This document shows positions 10,009 through 19,351 of a stretch of DNA of 64,000 bases, one piece after another. The stretch spans positions 1 through 64,000 of the forward strand of contig JAJYFA010000003.1 of assembly GCA_021790995.1 (NCBI GenBank), in the 5' to 3' direction. The notes under the pieces are model-generated. The model searched no databases. It saw only the letters and a program-made list of their open reading frames with translations, and had not been told where the DNA came from. Within the stretch, counting starts at the first letter, position 1; each line of letters starts with the position of its first letter. This DNA is from Acidobacteriota bacterium (GTDB taxonomy: Bacteria > Acidobacteriota > Terriglobia > Terriglobales > Acidobacteriaceae). The translations under genes and the position numbers were made by a program.

Positions 10009-11973
10009 ATGCATTGCGCGCCGGCAACTGCGCGCACAGTCCGCACCTTGATTGTGCGCCGTGGGGCATTCCTGTTGCTGGTCTTCGCGGCTCTTCTCGC
10101 GGGGTGCAATGCCCAGTTCCAATTGACGCAGCCGCAGACCAAAAACCCCACTCCCACGCCTCCATCGGGTCCGCCTCCCGGCAGCGGCCAGAGCGGCTCC
10201 GTTACTATTTCGCCGCAATATGTAGCGCTGGCGCCGGGGCAGACCTTTCAATTCAACGCCACCGTTACGGGAAGCGGCCAGACCGAGTGGCTCGTGAACG
10301 GGGTTCAGGGCGGAAGCACGGCCACGGGCACTGTCAGCGCCAGCGGAAATTACACCGCCCCGGCTTCCATCACGCAGAGCGAAAACGTCACTGTCACCGT
10401 GGCGCTCTCCGGCTCGGCGCAGCAGAATTATGCCACGGCAGTGGTGTCCATCATGCAGCCCGCCGTGGTTACCTGTCCCTTTCAACTCGGCAATCCGCTG
10501 GTGGCGCAGTACTCGCTCTACCTGCCTTCTCCGGGCAAGATGAGCGTCGAGTTCGGAACCACCACCAGCTACGGGCTCGAAACCTGGCAGGTCCCCACCC
10601 CTTCGACCAATGGCGGGGACGTGCAGATCTACGTTGCCGGCATGAAGGGATCGACGCTCTATCACATGCGCGCCCAGGTGACGCTCTCGAACGGGGCCAC
10701 CTACACCGACGCCGACCATACCTGCTACACGTCCGTGCCGCCTGTCACTTCACCAATCAGTGTCACTGCAACCAGCGGATCGACGCCTCAATCCGGCATC
10801 GAGATGTGGAATACGCTCGTTCCGCCGACCGACACGCAGGCCTTCGCCACCGATCTGAATGGCAACGTCATCTGGACCTACGCCTATACGCACGGGAACA
10901 ACGATTTTTTGCAGGGCATTCAACTGCTCCCCAACGGCAACATGCTGACGCTGATCTCCTATCTTTCCTCGATGAATCCAGTTACGCTGCCCAGCGGTAC
11001 CTTTAACGAGATCCGCGAGATCGACCTGGCGGGCAACACCGTCCAAAGCCTGACCATGGATCAACTGAACCAGAAGCTGGCCGCGGGGAACTGGCGTGAC
11101 GCCGAGGGTAACCTGATGCAGTTGGGCAGCTTTCACCACGATGTATTGGCGTTGCCCAACGGGCACTTTGTCCTGCTGGCCACGTACATTCGGAACATCA
11201 GTAATCTGACGGGCATCACCGGCACTGTCCCCGTGATCGGCGACGCGCTGGTCGACGTGGACAAGAACCTCAACCCCGACTGGGTGTGGAGCGCCTTCGA
11301 TCATCTCGACGTGAATCGCCATCCGATGAACTTCGGCATCACCAGCAACAACGTGACAGTCTATGACTGGACGCACTCGAACAACATGCTTTATTCCGAT
11401 GACGGCAACCTGCTGCTTTCGATGCGCCACCAGAACTGGATCATCAAGATCAATTTCCTCGATGGCAGGGGATCAGGCGACGTCATGTGGAGACTGGGCT
11501 ATCAAGGAGATTTCAAGCTCGTGGGCGCTACCGATCCCACCGATTGGTTCTACGCGCAGCACGGTATGAACTTCTTCACATCCAACACCAGCGGCGTCTT
11601 CCGCATCGGGATGATGGACAACGGCAACGACAGGACTTTTCCCTCGGGTCAGGTGTACTGCAAGCCATACGCGCCTTCCAGTGCGCAGTGTTACTCCACG
11701 ATGCCGCTGCTTGAAGTGAACGAAAGCACCATGACGGCCACCATGATTCAGCACTACGTGCCGCCAGACACATACTTCAGCTTTTTCGGGGGTAACGGCG
11801 ATCTGCTGGCCAACGGCGACTACGAAGTGGATTTTTGCGCACCGACAAAGGGCGCCATCGTGCAGGAACTTGACCCGCAAAAGCTGCAAGTGCTGTGGCA
11901 GGCCACAACGCCGAAAGCTGACCAGTACCACGCCTATCGCATGCCCAGCCTCTATCCCGGCGTACAGTGGTAG
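10009..11973 (+). CDS. Aryl-sulfotransferase (ASST)-like lipoprotein with N-terminal Ig-like domain
   Basis: Lipobox LLAGC; Ig-like repeat (VTISPQYVALAPGQTFQFNATVTGSGQTEW); ASST-type beta-propeller (DLNGNVIWTYAY, GNMLTLISY, HHDVLALPNGHFVLL, YSDDGNLLLSMRHQNWIIKI). Confidence 0.72.
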   Translation: MHCAPATARTVRTLIVRRGAFLLLVFAALLAGCNAQFQLTQPQTKNPTPTPPSGPPPGSGQSGSVTISPQYVALAPGQTFQFNATVTGSGQTEWLVNGVQGGSTATGTVSASGNYTAPASITQSENVTVTVALSGSAQQNYATAVVSIMQPAVVTCPFQLGNPLVAQYSLYLPSPGKMSVEFGTTTSYGLETWQVPTPSTNGGDVQIYVAGMKGSTLYHMRAQVTLSNGATYTDADHTCYTSVPPVTSPISVTATSGSTPQSGIEMWNTLVPPTDTQAFATDLNGNVIWTYAYTHGNNDFLQGIQLLPNGNMLTLISYLSSMNPVTLPSGTFNEIREIDLAGNTVQSLTMDQLNQKLAAGNWRDAEGNLMQLGSFHHDVLALPNGHFVLLATYIRNISNLTGITGTVPVIGDALVDVDKNLNPDWVWSAFDHLDVNRHPMNFGITSNNVTVYDWTHSNNMLYSDDGNLLLSMRHQNWIIKINFLDGRGSGDVMWRLGYQGDFKLVGATDPTDWFYAQHGMNFFTSNTSGVFRIGMMDNGNDRTFPSGQVYCKPYAPSSAQCYSTMPLLEVNESTMTATMIQHYVPPDTYFSFFGGNGDLLANGDYEVDFCAPTKGAIVQELDPQKLQVLWQATTPKADQYHAYRMPSLYPGVQW

Positions 11974-12175
11974 CAGCGGATTCCGCTCTGATATGAAGGA
12001 AGTTGCGCAGCCTAAGCTCATCTTCTGCAGTTAGCGGCGCAATGCGCGGCGTAACAGCATCGCTCTTTTCTTGGAGGTTCTCTGATAGGGACCGGAATCC
12101 ACCGAATTCCTCAACGAAAAGTTGCGACAGAGGCTTTTTCGGGAGAATGATGAAGCTTAAGTTGCTGATTCTATT

Positions 12176-12249
12176 TGGCTGCCCCCCAGGGATTCGAACC
12201 CCGATATGCTGATCCAGAGTCAGCTGTCCTGCCGTTGAACGAGGGGGCA
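12176..12249 (-). tRNA. tRNA-Gln (anticodon CTG), encoded CCA
   Basis: Minus strand TGCCCCCTCGTTCAACGGCAGGACAGCTGACTCTGGATCAGCATATCGGGGTTCGAATCCCTGGGGGGCAGCCA; cloverleaf folds, anticodon loop CTCTGGA, TTCGAATC T-loop. Confidence 0.95.
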
Positions 12250-12430
12250 ACACACGCGCTCTGACTGCGATGACTTGCAGCCATGTGGGTAGTCCTGGCG
12301 AAAAACCCACCACGCCATCTTCTCCATCTTAAGGGGCGCTCGCGGGCGAGGTCAACGTCGCTGGTTACGATCTTTCGACGGCGCACCCCCAAAGTCGCCA
12401 ATCGATTCCCAAGGCACGAGGACATTCCCC

Positions 12431-12460
12431 TGGAGTGGACGGGGCTGGAGTGGACGGGGC
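12431..12460. repeat. Perfect 15-bp tandem duplication
   Basis: (TGGAGTGGACGGGGC)x2. Confidence 0.9.
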
Positions 12461-12675
12461 CGGCGGGATTCGTTCTGGTCAGGCAGACTTGACGTGCGCC
12501 CCGCTTTGCATTGGGCCGCCGCCGAAGTGGTTCTCCCGAAAGGCCACAACTCCTGGAAGCGAGATCGCCCCGGCCTGAGAACATTCTGCTGATAAGCTGG
12601 GGATGAGATTCTCGGGAATCGAAGGTTCCATGCCGGAGCCAGGTGCTTCCCGGAATTTGCGCACCGAGTCCTTTC

Positions 12676-14532
12676 ATGACAACATCGCCGAATCCCCCCC
12701 AGCATTCAGGAAATGCACACTCACGAGTCCTCAATCGAGCGAGACTCACGGTTATTGCGGCTCTGGTGACGCTGCTTGCTGTGTGTCTCGCGAGTTTGTG
12801 GGTGACTCGGGGCGCCATGGCTCATCTTCCATTTCTCCTGCAAAATGGAAAGGCCAATAGCCCCGGCGGTAATGCGGCGGTTCTCGTTGATTTGCGTCCA
12901 TGGCAGACGGCGCAGGCATTGGCTCCACTGGCGGTAACTCAGGAGGAGTACGAATACGCCCGCGCGGCCGAACGCCTGGCCGACCATGAGGTCGATCAAG
13001 CATTTGCGACCGCTCTCCGGCAGGCCAACCTGGCAGCCGAGCATCGCACATTTGCCGGCAAGGCTCTTGTGCTGGCGCAGAAGGTCCAGCAACTGCAGCA
13101 GCTTGTTGTTCAGGATCAGGCGGCGGTGCAGCGCCTCACGGATTCCGCCACATCGCAGGGCGCAAAGGGAGATCAAAGCAGGAAGCCTGTTGCCCACAGT
13201 AACGAACTCGCAATCGCCAAGGCGCAACTCGGGCTCGATTCGGATGAACTGGCCGACGCGCAGCGTAATCTTGATCGGGTATCAGGCGACCATCGGGAAG
13301 AAATCCAAGGCGAACTTGCCGCGCACGAACAGTCCATGCGCAAGTATGACAGCGAGGTGAGTCAAGGCGGGGAGATCGCTGTGATCGCGGTAGCCCGGCA
13401 GGGAACGCTGGCGGGCCGCTTGAGGGGTTGGTTCAGCCAGAAGAACCGGTATCAACTGCTTCAGCAGGCTCTCCAGGGAGCCGAAGACGACATACGCGCA
13501 CTGACCGCCCAGTACAACGCTCTTGAGGCGAAGGCCAACGCTGAAACCGGTACAGCAACGAGCCAGACTTCTACGCTTGCCAGCCTGAAAGATCGCAGCG
13601 TGGAACGCGAGATTCTTAGTATTTATGACGACCGCATTGAGACCGAGCAGCAACTGGCCACGGTTTATCAAAAGTGGTCGGCTCAGGTCCTTCTGCAACA
13701 TCGCATCCTTTTCCATTTGATTCTGCAGTCTCTGTCGCTGATTCTCTTCATTCTCGTGTGCATGGTTCTTGGCGATGCCTTGGTGAGGCATCTCACGGCC
13801 ACTTCCGTGCTGGGCCGCAGACAGATGCACACGCTCCGCAGCATCCTCGAGCTAGGCATTCAACTGGTGGGGATTTTGTTGATTCTGTTGGTGGTGTTTG
13901 GCTGGCCACGGCAGATGCCCACCATTCTAGGTCTGGTCACGGCCGGCATCACGATCGTGTTGCAGGATTTCATTCTCGCGTTTTTTGGATGGTTTGTTCT
14001 GATGGGCAAGAATGGGATTCACGTGGGAGATCGCGTTGAAATCAACGGAATCACCGGAGAGGTAGCCGAGATCCGATTGATGAACACGACCCTGCTGGAG
14101 ACCGGAAACCCCGCCGATATGGGGCTTCTGACTGGCCGCCGTATCTCTTTCAACAACAGTTTCGCGATCCGCGGCCAATACTTCAACTTTTCCACGGATG
14201 GCCAGTGGATGTGGGACGAAGTCTCGGTGAGTCTGCCGTCTTCGGCTGATCCCCGCATGATGATCAAGCGCGCGCAGGAGATTGCCACAGAGGAGACGCG
14301 GGAAGGCGCAGCCATCGCCTTGCGGGAGTGGGAACACTCGCGGCATCGCGCGCATCTTGCAGGTCTCAATACAGATCCGGTGGTGAGTCTTAAACCGACG
14401 TCGATGGGATTCGACCTGCACGTGCGCTACGTTACGCGGGCATCGGCGAAATCTGAGGTCCGGCTTGCATTATATCGGCGCGTATCCGACCTGCTGCTGG
14501 AGCCGAAGAATACTCCCCCACAGAGCGCATGA
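12676..14532 (+). CDS. MscS-family mechanosensitive channel with periplasmic coiled-coil N-terminus
   Basis: Coiled-coil region then TM helices and MscS core (GLVTAGITIVLQDFILAFFGWFVLMGKNGIHVGDRVEINGITGEVAEIRLMNTTLLE). Confidence 0.88.
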   Translation: MTTSPNPPQHSGNAHSRVLNRARLTVIAALVTLLAVCLASLWVTRGAMAHLPFLLQNGKANSPGGNAAVLVDLRPWQTAQALAPLAVTQEEYEYARAAERLADHEVDQAFATALRQANLAAEHRTFAGKALVLAQKVQQLQQLVVQDQAAVQRLTDSATSQGAKGDQSRKPVAHSNELAIAKAQLGLDSDELADAQRNLDRVSGDHREEIQGELAAHEQSMRKYDSEVSQGGEIAVIAVARQGTLAGRLRGWFSQKNRYQLLQQALQGAEDDIRALTAQYNALEAKANAETGTATSQTSTLASLKDRSVEREILSIYDDRIETEQQLATVYQKWSAQVLLQHRILFHLILQSLSLILFILVCMVLGDALVRHLTATSVLGRRQMHTLRSILELGIQLVGILLILLVVFGWPRQMPTILGLVTAGITIVLQDFILAFFGWFVLMGKNGIHVGDRVEINGITGEVAEIRLMNTTLLETGNPADMGLLTGRRISFNNSFAIRGQYFNFSTDGQWMWDEVSVSLPSSADPRMMIKRAQEIATEETREGAAIALREWEHSRHRAHLAGLNTDPVVSLKPTSMGFDLHVRYVTRASAKSEVRLALYRRVSDLLLEPKNTPPQSA

Positions 14533-14702
14533 CCGCCGTCGGCGTGGCGCGCGCGGCAGGGATCAATGGAGCCTGTTCGCATCCTGCAGAACTGCCGCAC
14601 CCTCTTCACGCTTCCGCGCCGAACACGAGAGCCGATGCACCGTCTCAGTTTTCCAGGCGAGCCGGATGGTGTAAAAACATCTAAACGGCGAAAACAACCA
14701 TT

Positions 14703-16241
14703 ATGACTCCAGAAAATCTCTCGCGCCGTGCTTTTATCTCTGGCGCCGCGCTTTCCACTCTTGCCTTGCGCACTGCCGGTGCTGGCACGCTCGCACCCGC
14801 TTTACCCATCACGCTTCGCACGCCTCTTGGGTCGCTCGAAGGCGAGGAATCCGCCGGTGTTCGCGTCTTTCGTGGTGTGCCCTTTGCGGAGCCGCCCGTC
14901 GGTTCGTTGCGCTTCCGCTCACCGGTTGCCGCCAAACCGTGGTCCACTCCGCGCAATGCCACCCGCTTTGCGGCAGCCGCCGTGCAAGCGGGGGCTGCCG
15001 ACGTTCCGCACAGCGAGGATTGCCTCTACCTCAACGTCTGGGCCCCGGCCGCCAAAGGCTCCTATCCGGTTTATGTCTGGATTCACGGCGGCGGCTTCGT
15101 CGGCGGACGTTCCTATGTGCCAATTTTTGACGGAACCCTGCTGGCCGAGGAAGGGATCGTCTGCGTGACGGTTGCCTATCGGTTGGGCGTCTTTGGTTTT
15201 CTCAATCTTGGCCCGCTGCTCGGTTCCAGCTACGCGGGCAGCGCCAACAATGGCCTGCGCGACGTAATGGCCGCGCTCGACTGGGTGCAACAGAACATCG
15301 AAGCCTTCGGCGGCGATCCGTCGCGGGTTACGGTCGGCGGTCAGTCCGCCGGCGCCAAACTCACCGACATCCTGATGGGCGCTCCCTCTGCGCGTCCGCT
15401 CTTTCGGCAGATGGTCTCCGAAAGCGGCGGCGCGGAGCGGGTTTGGACCGCGGAGCAAAGCGCCGCCGTGGCTGAAGGCTACGGGAAACTCTGGCGAGCC
15501 AGTACCGGTGATCCCATCTCCGCACTGGCCACGGCGCCCGCTCAGTCGCTCATTCCGGCGCAGACGCAGCTTATGCAAACGTGGCCGCATCATTTTCCGC
15601 TGCGCTCCGAGATTGACGGCTCTCTGTTGCCGCGCCTGCCGGTTGAAACCATCGCCGCCGGCTCCAGTCGCGGCAAGCGCCTGCTCATTGGCACCAATCG
15701 CGACGAGAGCGCAGCCTTTATCGGCCCGCATCCGGAGCACGATGCGGACGCGGTGGATCTGGGCAACATGCGTCCCTCGCAATTTCTCGATGTCTACGAA
15801 GAGTACAAGAAGATCTATCCGGAGATGACGGTCGAGCAGCGTCGCATTCGCGCGCTTACGGCCGAGGAGTACTGGATACCTTCCGTTCGCGTCGCCGAGT
15901 CGCACGACAATGGTGGTGGCCAAACCTGGATGTACCGGCTCGACTTCCACGAAGGCAGCGGACGCCTGGGCGCCTTCACGCCGCACTCGCTCGAACTGCG
16001 CTTCGTCTGGGAGCATCCTTCGCCCCAGGTGGCCAACGCCGCCGCTGAAGCTGCTCTCGCACGCCAGATGCACGATGCCTGGTGCGCATTCCTGCGCGGC
16101 GAAGCGCCCGCCGCTGCGGGGCTTCCCCGCTGGCCGGCTTACACGCCCGGCGAACGGCGTACGATGATCTTCAACGTCGAGAGCCGCGTGGAAGCCAATC
16201 CTCAGGCCGCCGAACTGCGTCTTTGGCGAGGAGTTCTCTGA
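14703..16241 (+). CDS. Carboxylesterase type B with Tat-type signal
   Basis: SRRAFISGAAL signal; HGGGFVGG oxyanion motif; GGQSAGA nucleophile elbow; SEDCLYLNVW. Confidence 0.88.
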   Translation: MTPENLSRRAFISGAALSTLALRTAGAGTLAPALPITLRTPLGSLEGEESAGVRVFRGVPFAEPPVGSLRFRSPVAAKPWSTPRNATRFAAAAVQAGAADVPHSEDCLYLNVWAPAAKGSYPVYVWIHGGGFVGGRSYVPIFDGTLLAEEGIVCVTVAYRLGVFGFLNLGPLLGSSYAGSANNGLRDVMAALDWVQQNIEAFGGDPSRVTVGGQSAGAKLTDILMGAPSARPLFRQMVSESGGAERVWTAEQSAAVAEGYGKLWRASTGDPISALATAPAQSLIPAQTQLMQTWPHHFPLRSEIDGSLLPRLPVETIAAGSSRGKRLLIGTNRDESAAFIGPHPEHDADAVDLGNMRPSQFLDVYEEYKKIYPEMTVEQRRIRALTAEEYWIPSVRVAESHDNGGGQTWMYRLDFHEGSGRLGAFTPHSLELRFVWEHPSPQVANAAAEAALARQMHDAWCAFLRGEAPAAAGLPRWPAYTPGERRTMIFNVESRVEANPQAAELRLWRGVL

Positions 16242-16624
16242 CCTGCGCCGCGGACCGCGGCGGGCGCGGTCTTCACGGGCTTCTTCGCCGCCTGCTTTCG
16301 CGACTTCTTCTGCTGCGGCACGACAGAAAGGCTCAGGCCCATCGTGTTCAGCACCGCGACCAGCGTCTTGAGCGTTGGATTGCCCTTGGGCGAAAGCGAG
16401 CGGTAGAGCGACTCGCGGCTGATGCCAGCTTTGGCGGCAACGGCGCCGAGCCCGCCGTAGGCTTCGGCGAGAGCGCGCAGCATAATCAAGCTTCCACCGC
16501 GTTCTTCGGGGTTGTCGAGGGATTCCAGAGCCACCCTCAGGTATTCGACGGCGAGTTCGCAGTCAGAACGAAGGAGTGCGACCTCCCACTCGTGGTATGA
16601 GGACCCGGCCTTGTATTGTTTCAT
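16202..16624 (-). CDS. Addiction-module antidote protein (HigA-like HTH antitoxin)
   Basis: LRALAEAYGGLGAVAAKAGISRESLYRSLSPKGNPTLKTLVAVLNTMGLSLSV, classic COG3636-type antitoxin; overlaps toxin gene by 4 bp. Confidence 0.88.
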   Translation of the reverse strand: MKQYKAGSSYHEWEVALLRSDCELAVEYLRVALESLDNPEERGGSLIMLRALAEAYGGLGAVAAKAGISRESLYRSLSPKGNPTLKTLVAVLNTMGLSLSVVPQQKKSRKQAAKKPVKTAPAAVRGAGQRTPRQRRSSAA

Positions 16625-16944
16625 CCCTGCCTCCGCTTCCAATCGGCCCAAAACTCTTTTGCCCGCTCGATGTCTTTCTGCTGGCTAGCCTTATCGCCGC
16701 CACAAAGCAACACCACGATTACTGAACCGTGACGTCCGACATACGCCCTGTATCCCGCCCCTACATGAATCCGCAGTTCAAAAACGCCTTCGCCGACCGA
16801 TGCCCAGTCTCCGAAGTTGCCAGCCTCGAGTTGGCGCATGCGAGCGAGAATGCGCGTTTGTGCAATCCTGTCGCGCAGCGATCGAAGCCAATCATCGAAT
16901 GGATACTTACCTGAATCCTGGCGGTATCGAACGATCTCAAACAC
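16621..16944 (-). CDS. RelE/ParE-superfamily (HigB-like) toxin
   Basis: FDDWLRSLRDRIAQTRILARMRQLEAGNFGDWASVGEGVFELRIHVGAGYRAYV...VLLCGGDKASQQKDIERAKEFW. Confidence 0.9.
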   Translation of the reverse strand: MFEIVRYRQDSGKYPFDDWLRSLRDRIAQTRILARMRQLEAGNFGDWASVGEGVFELRIHVGAGYRAYVGRHGSVIVVLLCGGDKASQQKDIERAKEFWADWKRRQG

Positions 16945-16952
16945 GAAAAAAG

Positions 16953-16970
16953 TGTAGCATAAAGGCTACA
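16953..16970. promoter_or_regulatory. Probable TA operator/promoter palindrome
   Basis: TGTAGC-ATAAAG-GCTACA perfect 6-bp inverted repeat 8 bp upstream of the toxin start; minus strand reads TATGCT (possible -10). Confidence 0.6.
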
Positions 16971-17000
16971 TTTCCTGCGGACTGGTACACTAATTTTGCA

Positions 17001-17439
17001 ATGGATGCATCTGTAACCGTCTCGATGATTTCAGGCGCAGCGAGCATAACGATCGCTGCGGTGAGCTATTTCTTAGCGAAGAAGAAGGACCGAGAGGCGG
17101 ATTGGAGAAAATACAAGTTCGAGCAGTACAAAGAGTTTCTAATATCATTAAGCAGGATCATTGGTCAGGAGCAAAACACCCGACGACCAACGGCGCTTTG
17201 CTGAAACATGCAACACACTGTACCTGATCGGCACAAGTGGCGTGCTAGAGGCACTCCAAGCGTATCGCGACACAATTTGTCCCTCTCGCGGCCAGTCCGA
17301 CATGGAACATAATCGTAGATTGTCGACGCTGATTTGGGAGATTCGGAAAGATGTCGAAATTCCCGGAACTCCAAATGCGTCCGACTTCTCTGCTCGTCTT
17401 TGGCCCTCTGGTCTGAACTTTCCGATATCAAGCAGTTAG
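17001..17439 (+). pseudogene. Frameshifted small membrane-anchored hypothetical protein
   Basis: Frame 1: MDASVTVSMISGAASITIAAVSYFLAKKKDREADWRKYKFEQYKEFLISLSRIIG; continues in the +1 frame as RSKTPDDQRRFAETCNTLYLIGTSGVLEALQAYRDTI...IPGTPNASDFSARLWPSG. Confidence 0.6.
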
Positions 17440-17456
17440 GATTCTCGGAAACTCCT

Positions 17457-18518
17457 CTAGTTCAGAAACATCGTCCGGTAAAGCGTGTCGCGCTGGACGG
17501 GCTTGAATCCGGCGTCGCGAATGATACGGCGCAGTTCTTCTTCCGTCGTGCAGTTCGACGTGCCCGCTGCCTTCACGACGTTTTCTTCAAGCATCACCGA
17601 ACCCACGTCGTTGCCGCCGAAGTGCAGGCCCAGCTCCAGCACCTTCAATCCCTGCGTGACCCAACTGGCCTGCACGTTCTCGATGTTGTCGAGAAAGAGG
17701 CGCGAGATGGCCAGCACCTTGAGGTATTCAACCGAGGTCGCTTCGTCCCAGCCGCGTCCGCCGAGCGCCGTATGTTTCGGCTGAAAGCTCCAGGGGATGA
17801 AGGCCGTGAATCCGCCGGTCTCTTCCTGCAGGCGGCGCACCACTTCGAAGTGATTGATGCGCTGCTCGAAGCTCTCGCCCACGCCAAACATCATGGTCGC
17901 GGTGGTGCGCATGCCCAATTCATGCGCGGTGCGATGTACGCTTACCCAGTCGCCCGTCGAACACTTCAGGCGCGCGATGCGCTGCCGCACATCGTCATCC
18001 AGAATCTCCGCGCCGCCGCCGGGGATCGAGTCGAGCCCCGCGTCGCGCAGCCGCGCAATGGTTGTGCGCAGGTCGAGCCCTGAGTACTCGGCGATGGCCA
18101 GCACCTCGGAGGCAGACAGGCAGTGCAGCCAGATTCGCGGAAAGCGTTCCTTGATCCCCTTGAACAGCCGCTCGAACCAGTCGATCTTGAGATCGGGATG
18201 GATACCGCCCTGCATCAAGACGCCTGTGCCGCCCATCTCAACCGTCTCGGCAATCTTCGCGTAGATTGTATCGAAGTCGAGGATGTAGCCCTCATCCGAG
18301 CGCGGGTCGGGTTTGCCGGCGCGCGGCAGCGGGCGAAAGAAGGCGCAGAAGGTGCAGTACTCGGTGCAGAAGTTCGTATAGTTGATGTTGCGGTCGATGA
18401 TGTAGGTGACCACGCCCTCGGGGTGCAGGCGACGGCGCACCGCGTCCGCCTCCATTCCCAGACCGATCAGGTCAGAGGAGCGGAAGTAGTCAATGGCTTG
18501 CTCGCGCGAGATCGGCAT
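17457..18518 (-). CDS. mqnC: Cyclic dehypoxanthinyl futalosine synthase (radical SAM)
   Basis: CTEYCTFCAFFRP radical-SAM cluster motif; GGTGVLMQGGIHPDLKIDWFE; IPGGGAEIL; IPWSFQPKHTAL. Confidence 0.93.
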   Translation of the reverse strand: MPISREQAIDYFRSSDLIGLGMEADAVRRRLHPEGVVTYIIDRNINYTNFCTEYCTFCAFFRPLPRAGKPDPRSDEGYILDFDTIYAKIAETVEMGGTGVLMQGGIHPDLKIDWFERLFKGIKERFPRIWLHCLSASEVLAIAEYSGLDLRTTIARLRDAGLDSIPGGGAEILDDDVRQRIARLKCSTGDWVSVHRTAHELGMRTTATMMFGVGESFEQRINHFEVVRRLQEETGGFTAFIPWSFQPKHTALGGRGWDEATSVEYLKVLAISRLFLDNIENVQASWVTQGLKVLELGLHFGGNDVGSVMLEENVVKAAGTSNCTTEEELRRIIRDAGFKPVQRDTLYRTMFLN

Positions 18519-18820
18519 AGTTCAATTTTACAGGGAACCGGGAACAGGAGGCTCATCGAGAGCGGAAAAGGAAGATGCCTCGCGTGTGCAACGGCCGTCC
18601 CTGCGTGCGCTCCAGATTCGAGGCGGTAGAGATACCGCTGAACAGGATCAGAAAATCGAGAAACGCCCGCCAGAAGCTTTTGCTTTTATCGGGCGCCATC
18701 GGGGAAGAACCTCACAAGAACGGAGCTTATTGAGCACTCGTGGATGATCTATTCGATGGCCGGAAGAGGCGCGCGGTTGCAGGATTGCCCGCGCTTCCGC
18801 GTTCTCCAGGTTCCAGCTAC

Positions 18821-19324
18821 TCAAATCCAAACGAAGGTCGCCCGGTCTTTATCCTTGCGCGCACGGCTGACGGGAAAGACCTGCCCGTGCATCACAATAT
18901 AGACACCGGGCGCGACCAGACGCGCGGCCAGCAGACTCTCGGTCAGGTTTTGCAGGCCGTCCGATCCCTCGAACCCGAGTGGCGTCATGGCTCCGGTCAG
19001 CACAATGGGAACCTTGAGTCCGGGAAACGATGCCTCAAGAAAACGGCCCGTCTCGACCATTGTGTCGGTTCCGTGCGAGATCACGATGGGCGCGCCCTCG
19101 GGCAGTAGCTCCGCCACGCGATCCCGCACCTGGGCGCGGTCCGTGTCCGTCATCTCCAGGCTGTCTTTGTTCATCAGGTGTTCGGCGTGGATTTCTGCGT
19201 CGGGCAGCCGCAGTATGTTGAGATAGCGGTCCAGCTTGGCGGCGCGATTTTCCACCACGCCGCGCTGTTCGGAGTAGACCTTTTCGATGGTCCCCCCCGT
19301 CGATAGCAGATAAAAGCGTTGCAT
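18821..19324 (-). CDS. Asparaginase domain protein (short)
   Basis: LLSTGGTIEK, VISHGTDTMVETGRFLE, VPIVLTGAMTPLGFEGSDGLQNLTESLLAA. Confidence 0.85.
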   Translation of the reverse strand: MQRFYLLSTGGTIEKVYSEQRGVVENRAAKLDRYLNILRLPDAEIHAEHLMNKDSLEMTDTDRAQVRDRVAELLPEGAPIVISHGTDTMVETGRFLEASFPGLKVPIVLTGAMTPLGFEGSDGLQNLTESLLAARLVAPGVYIVMHGQVFPVSRARKDKDRATFVWI

Positions 19325-19351
19325 CTCTGTTTCCTGAAAGACTACGTGATT

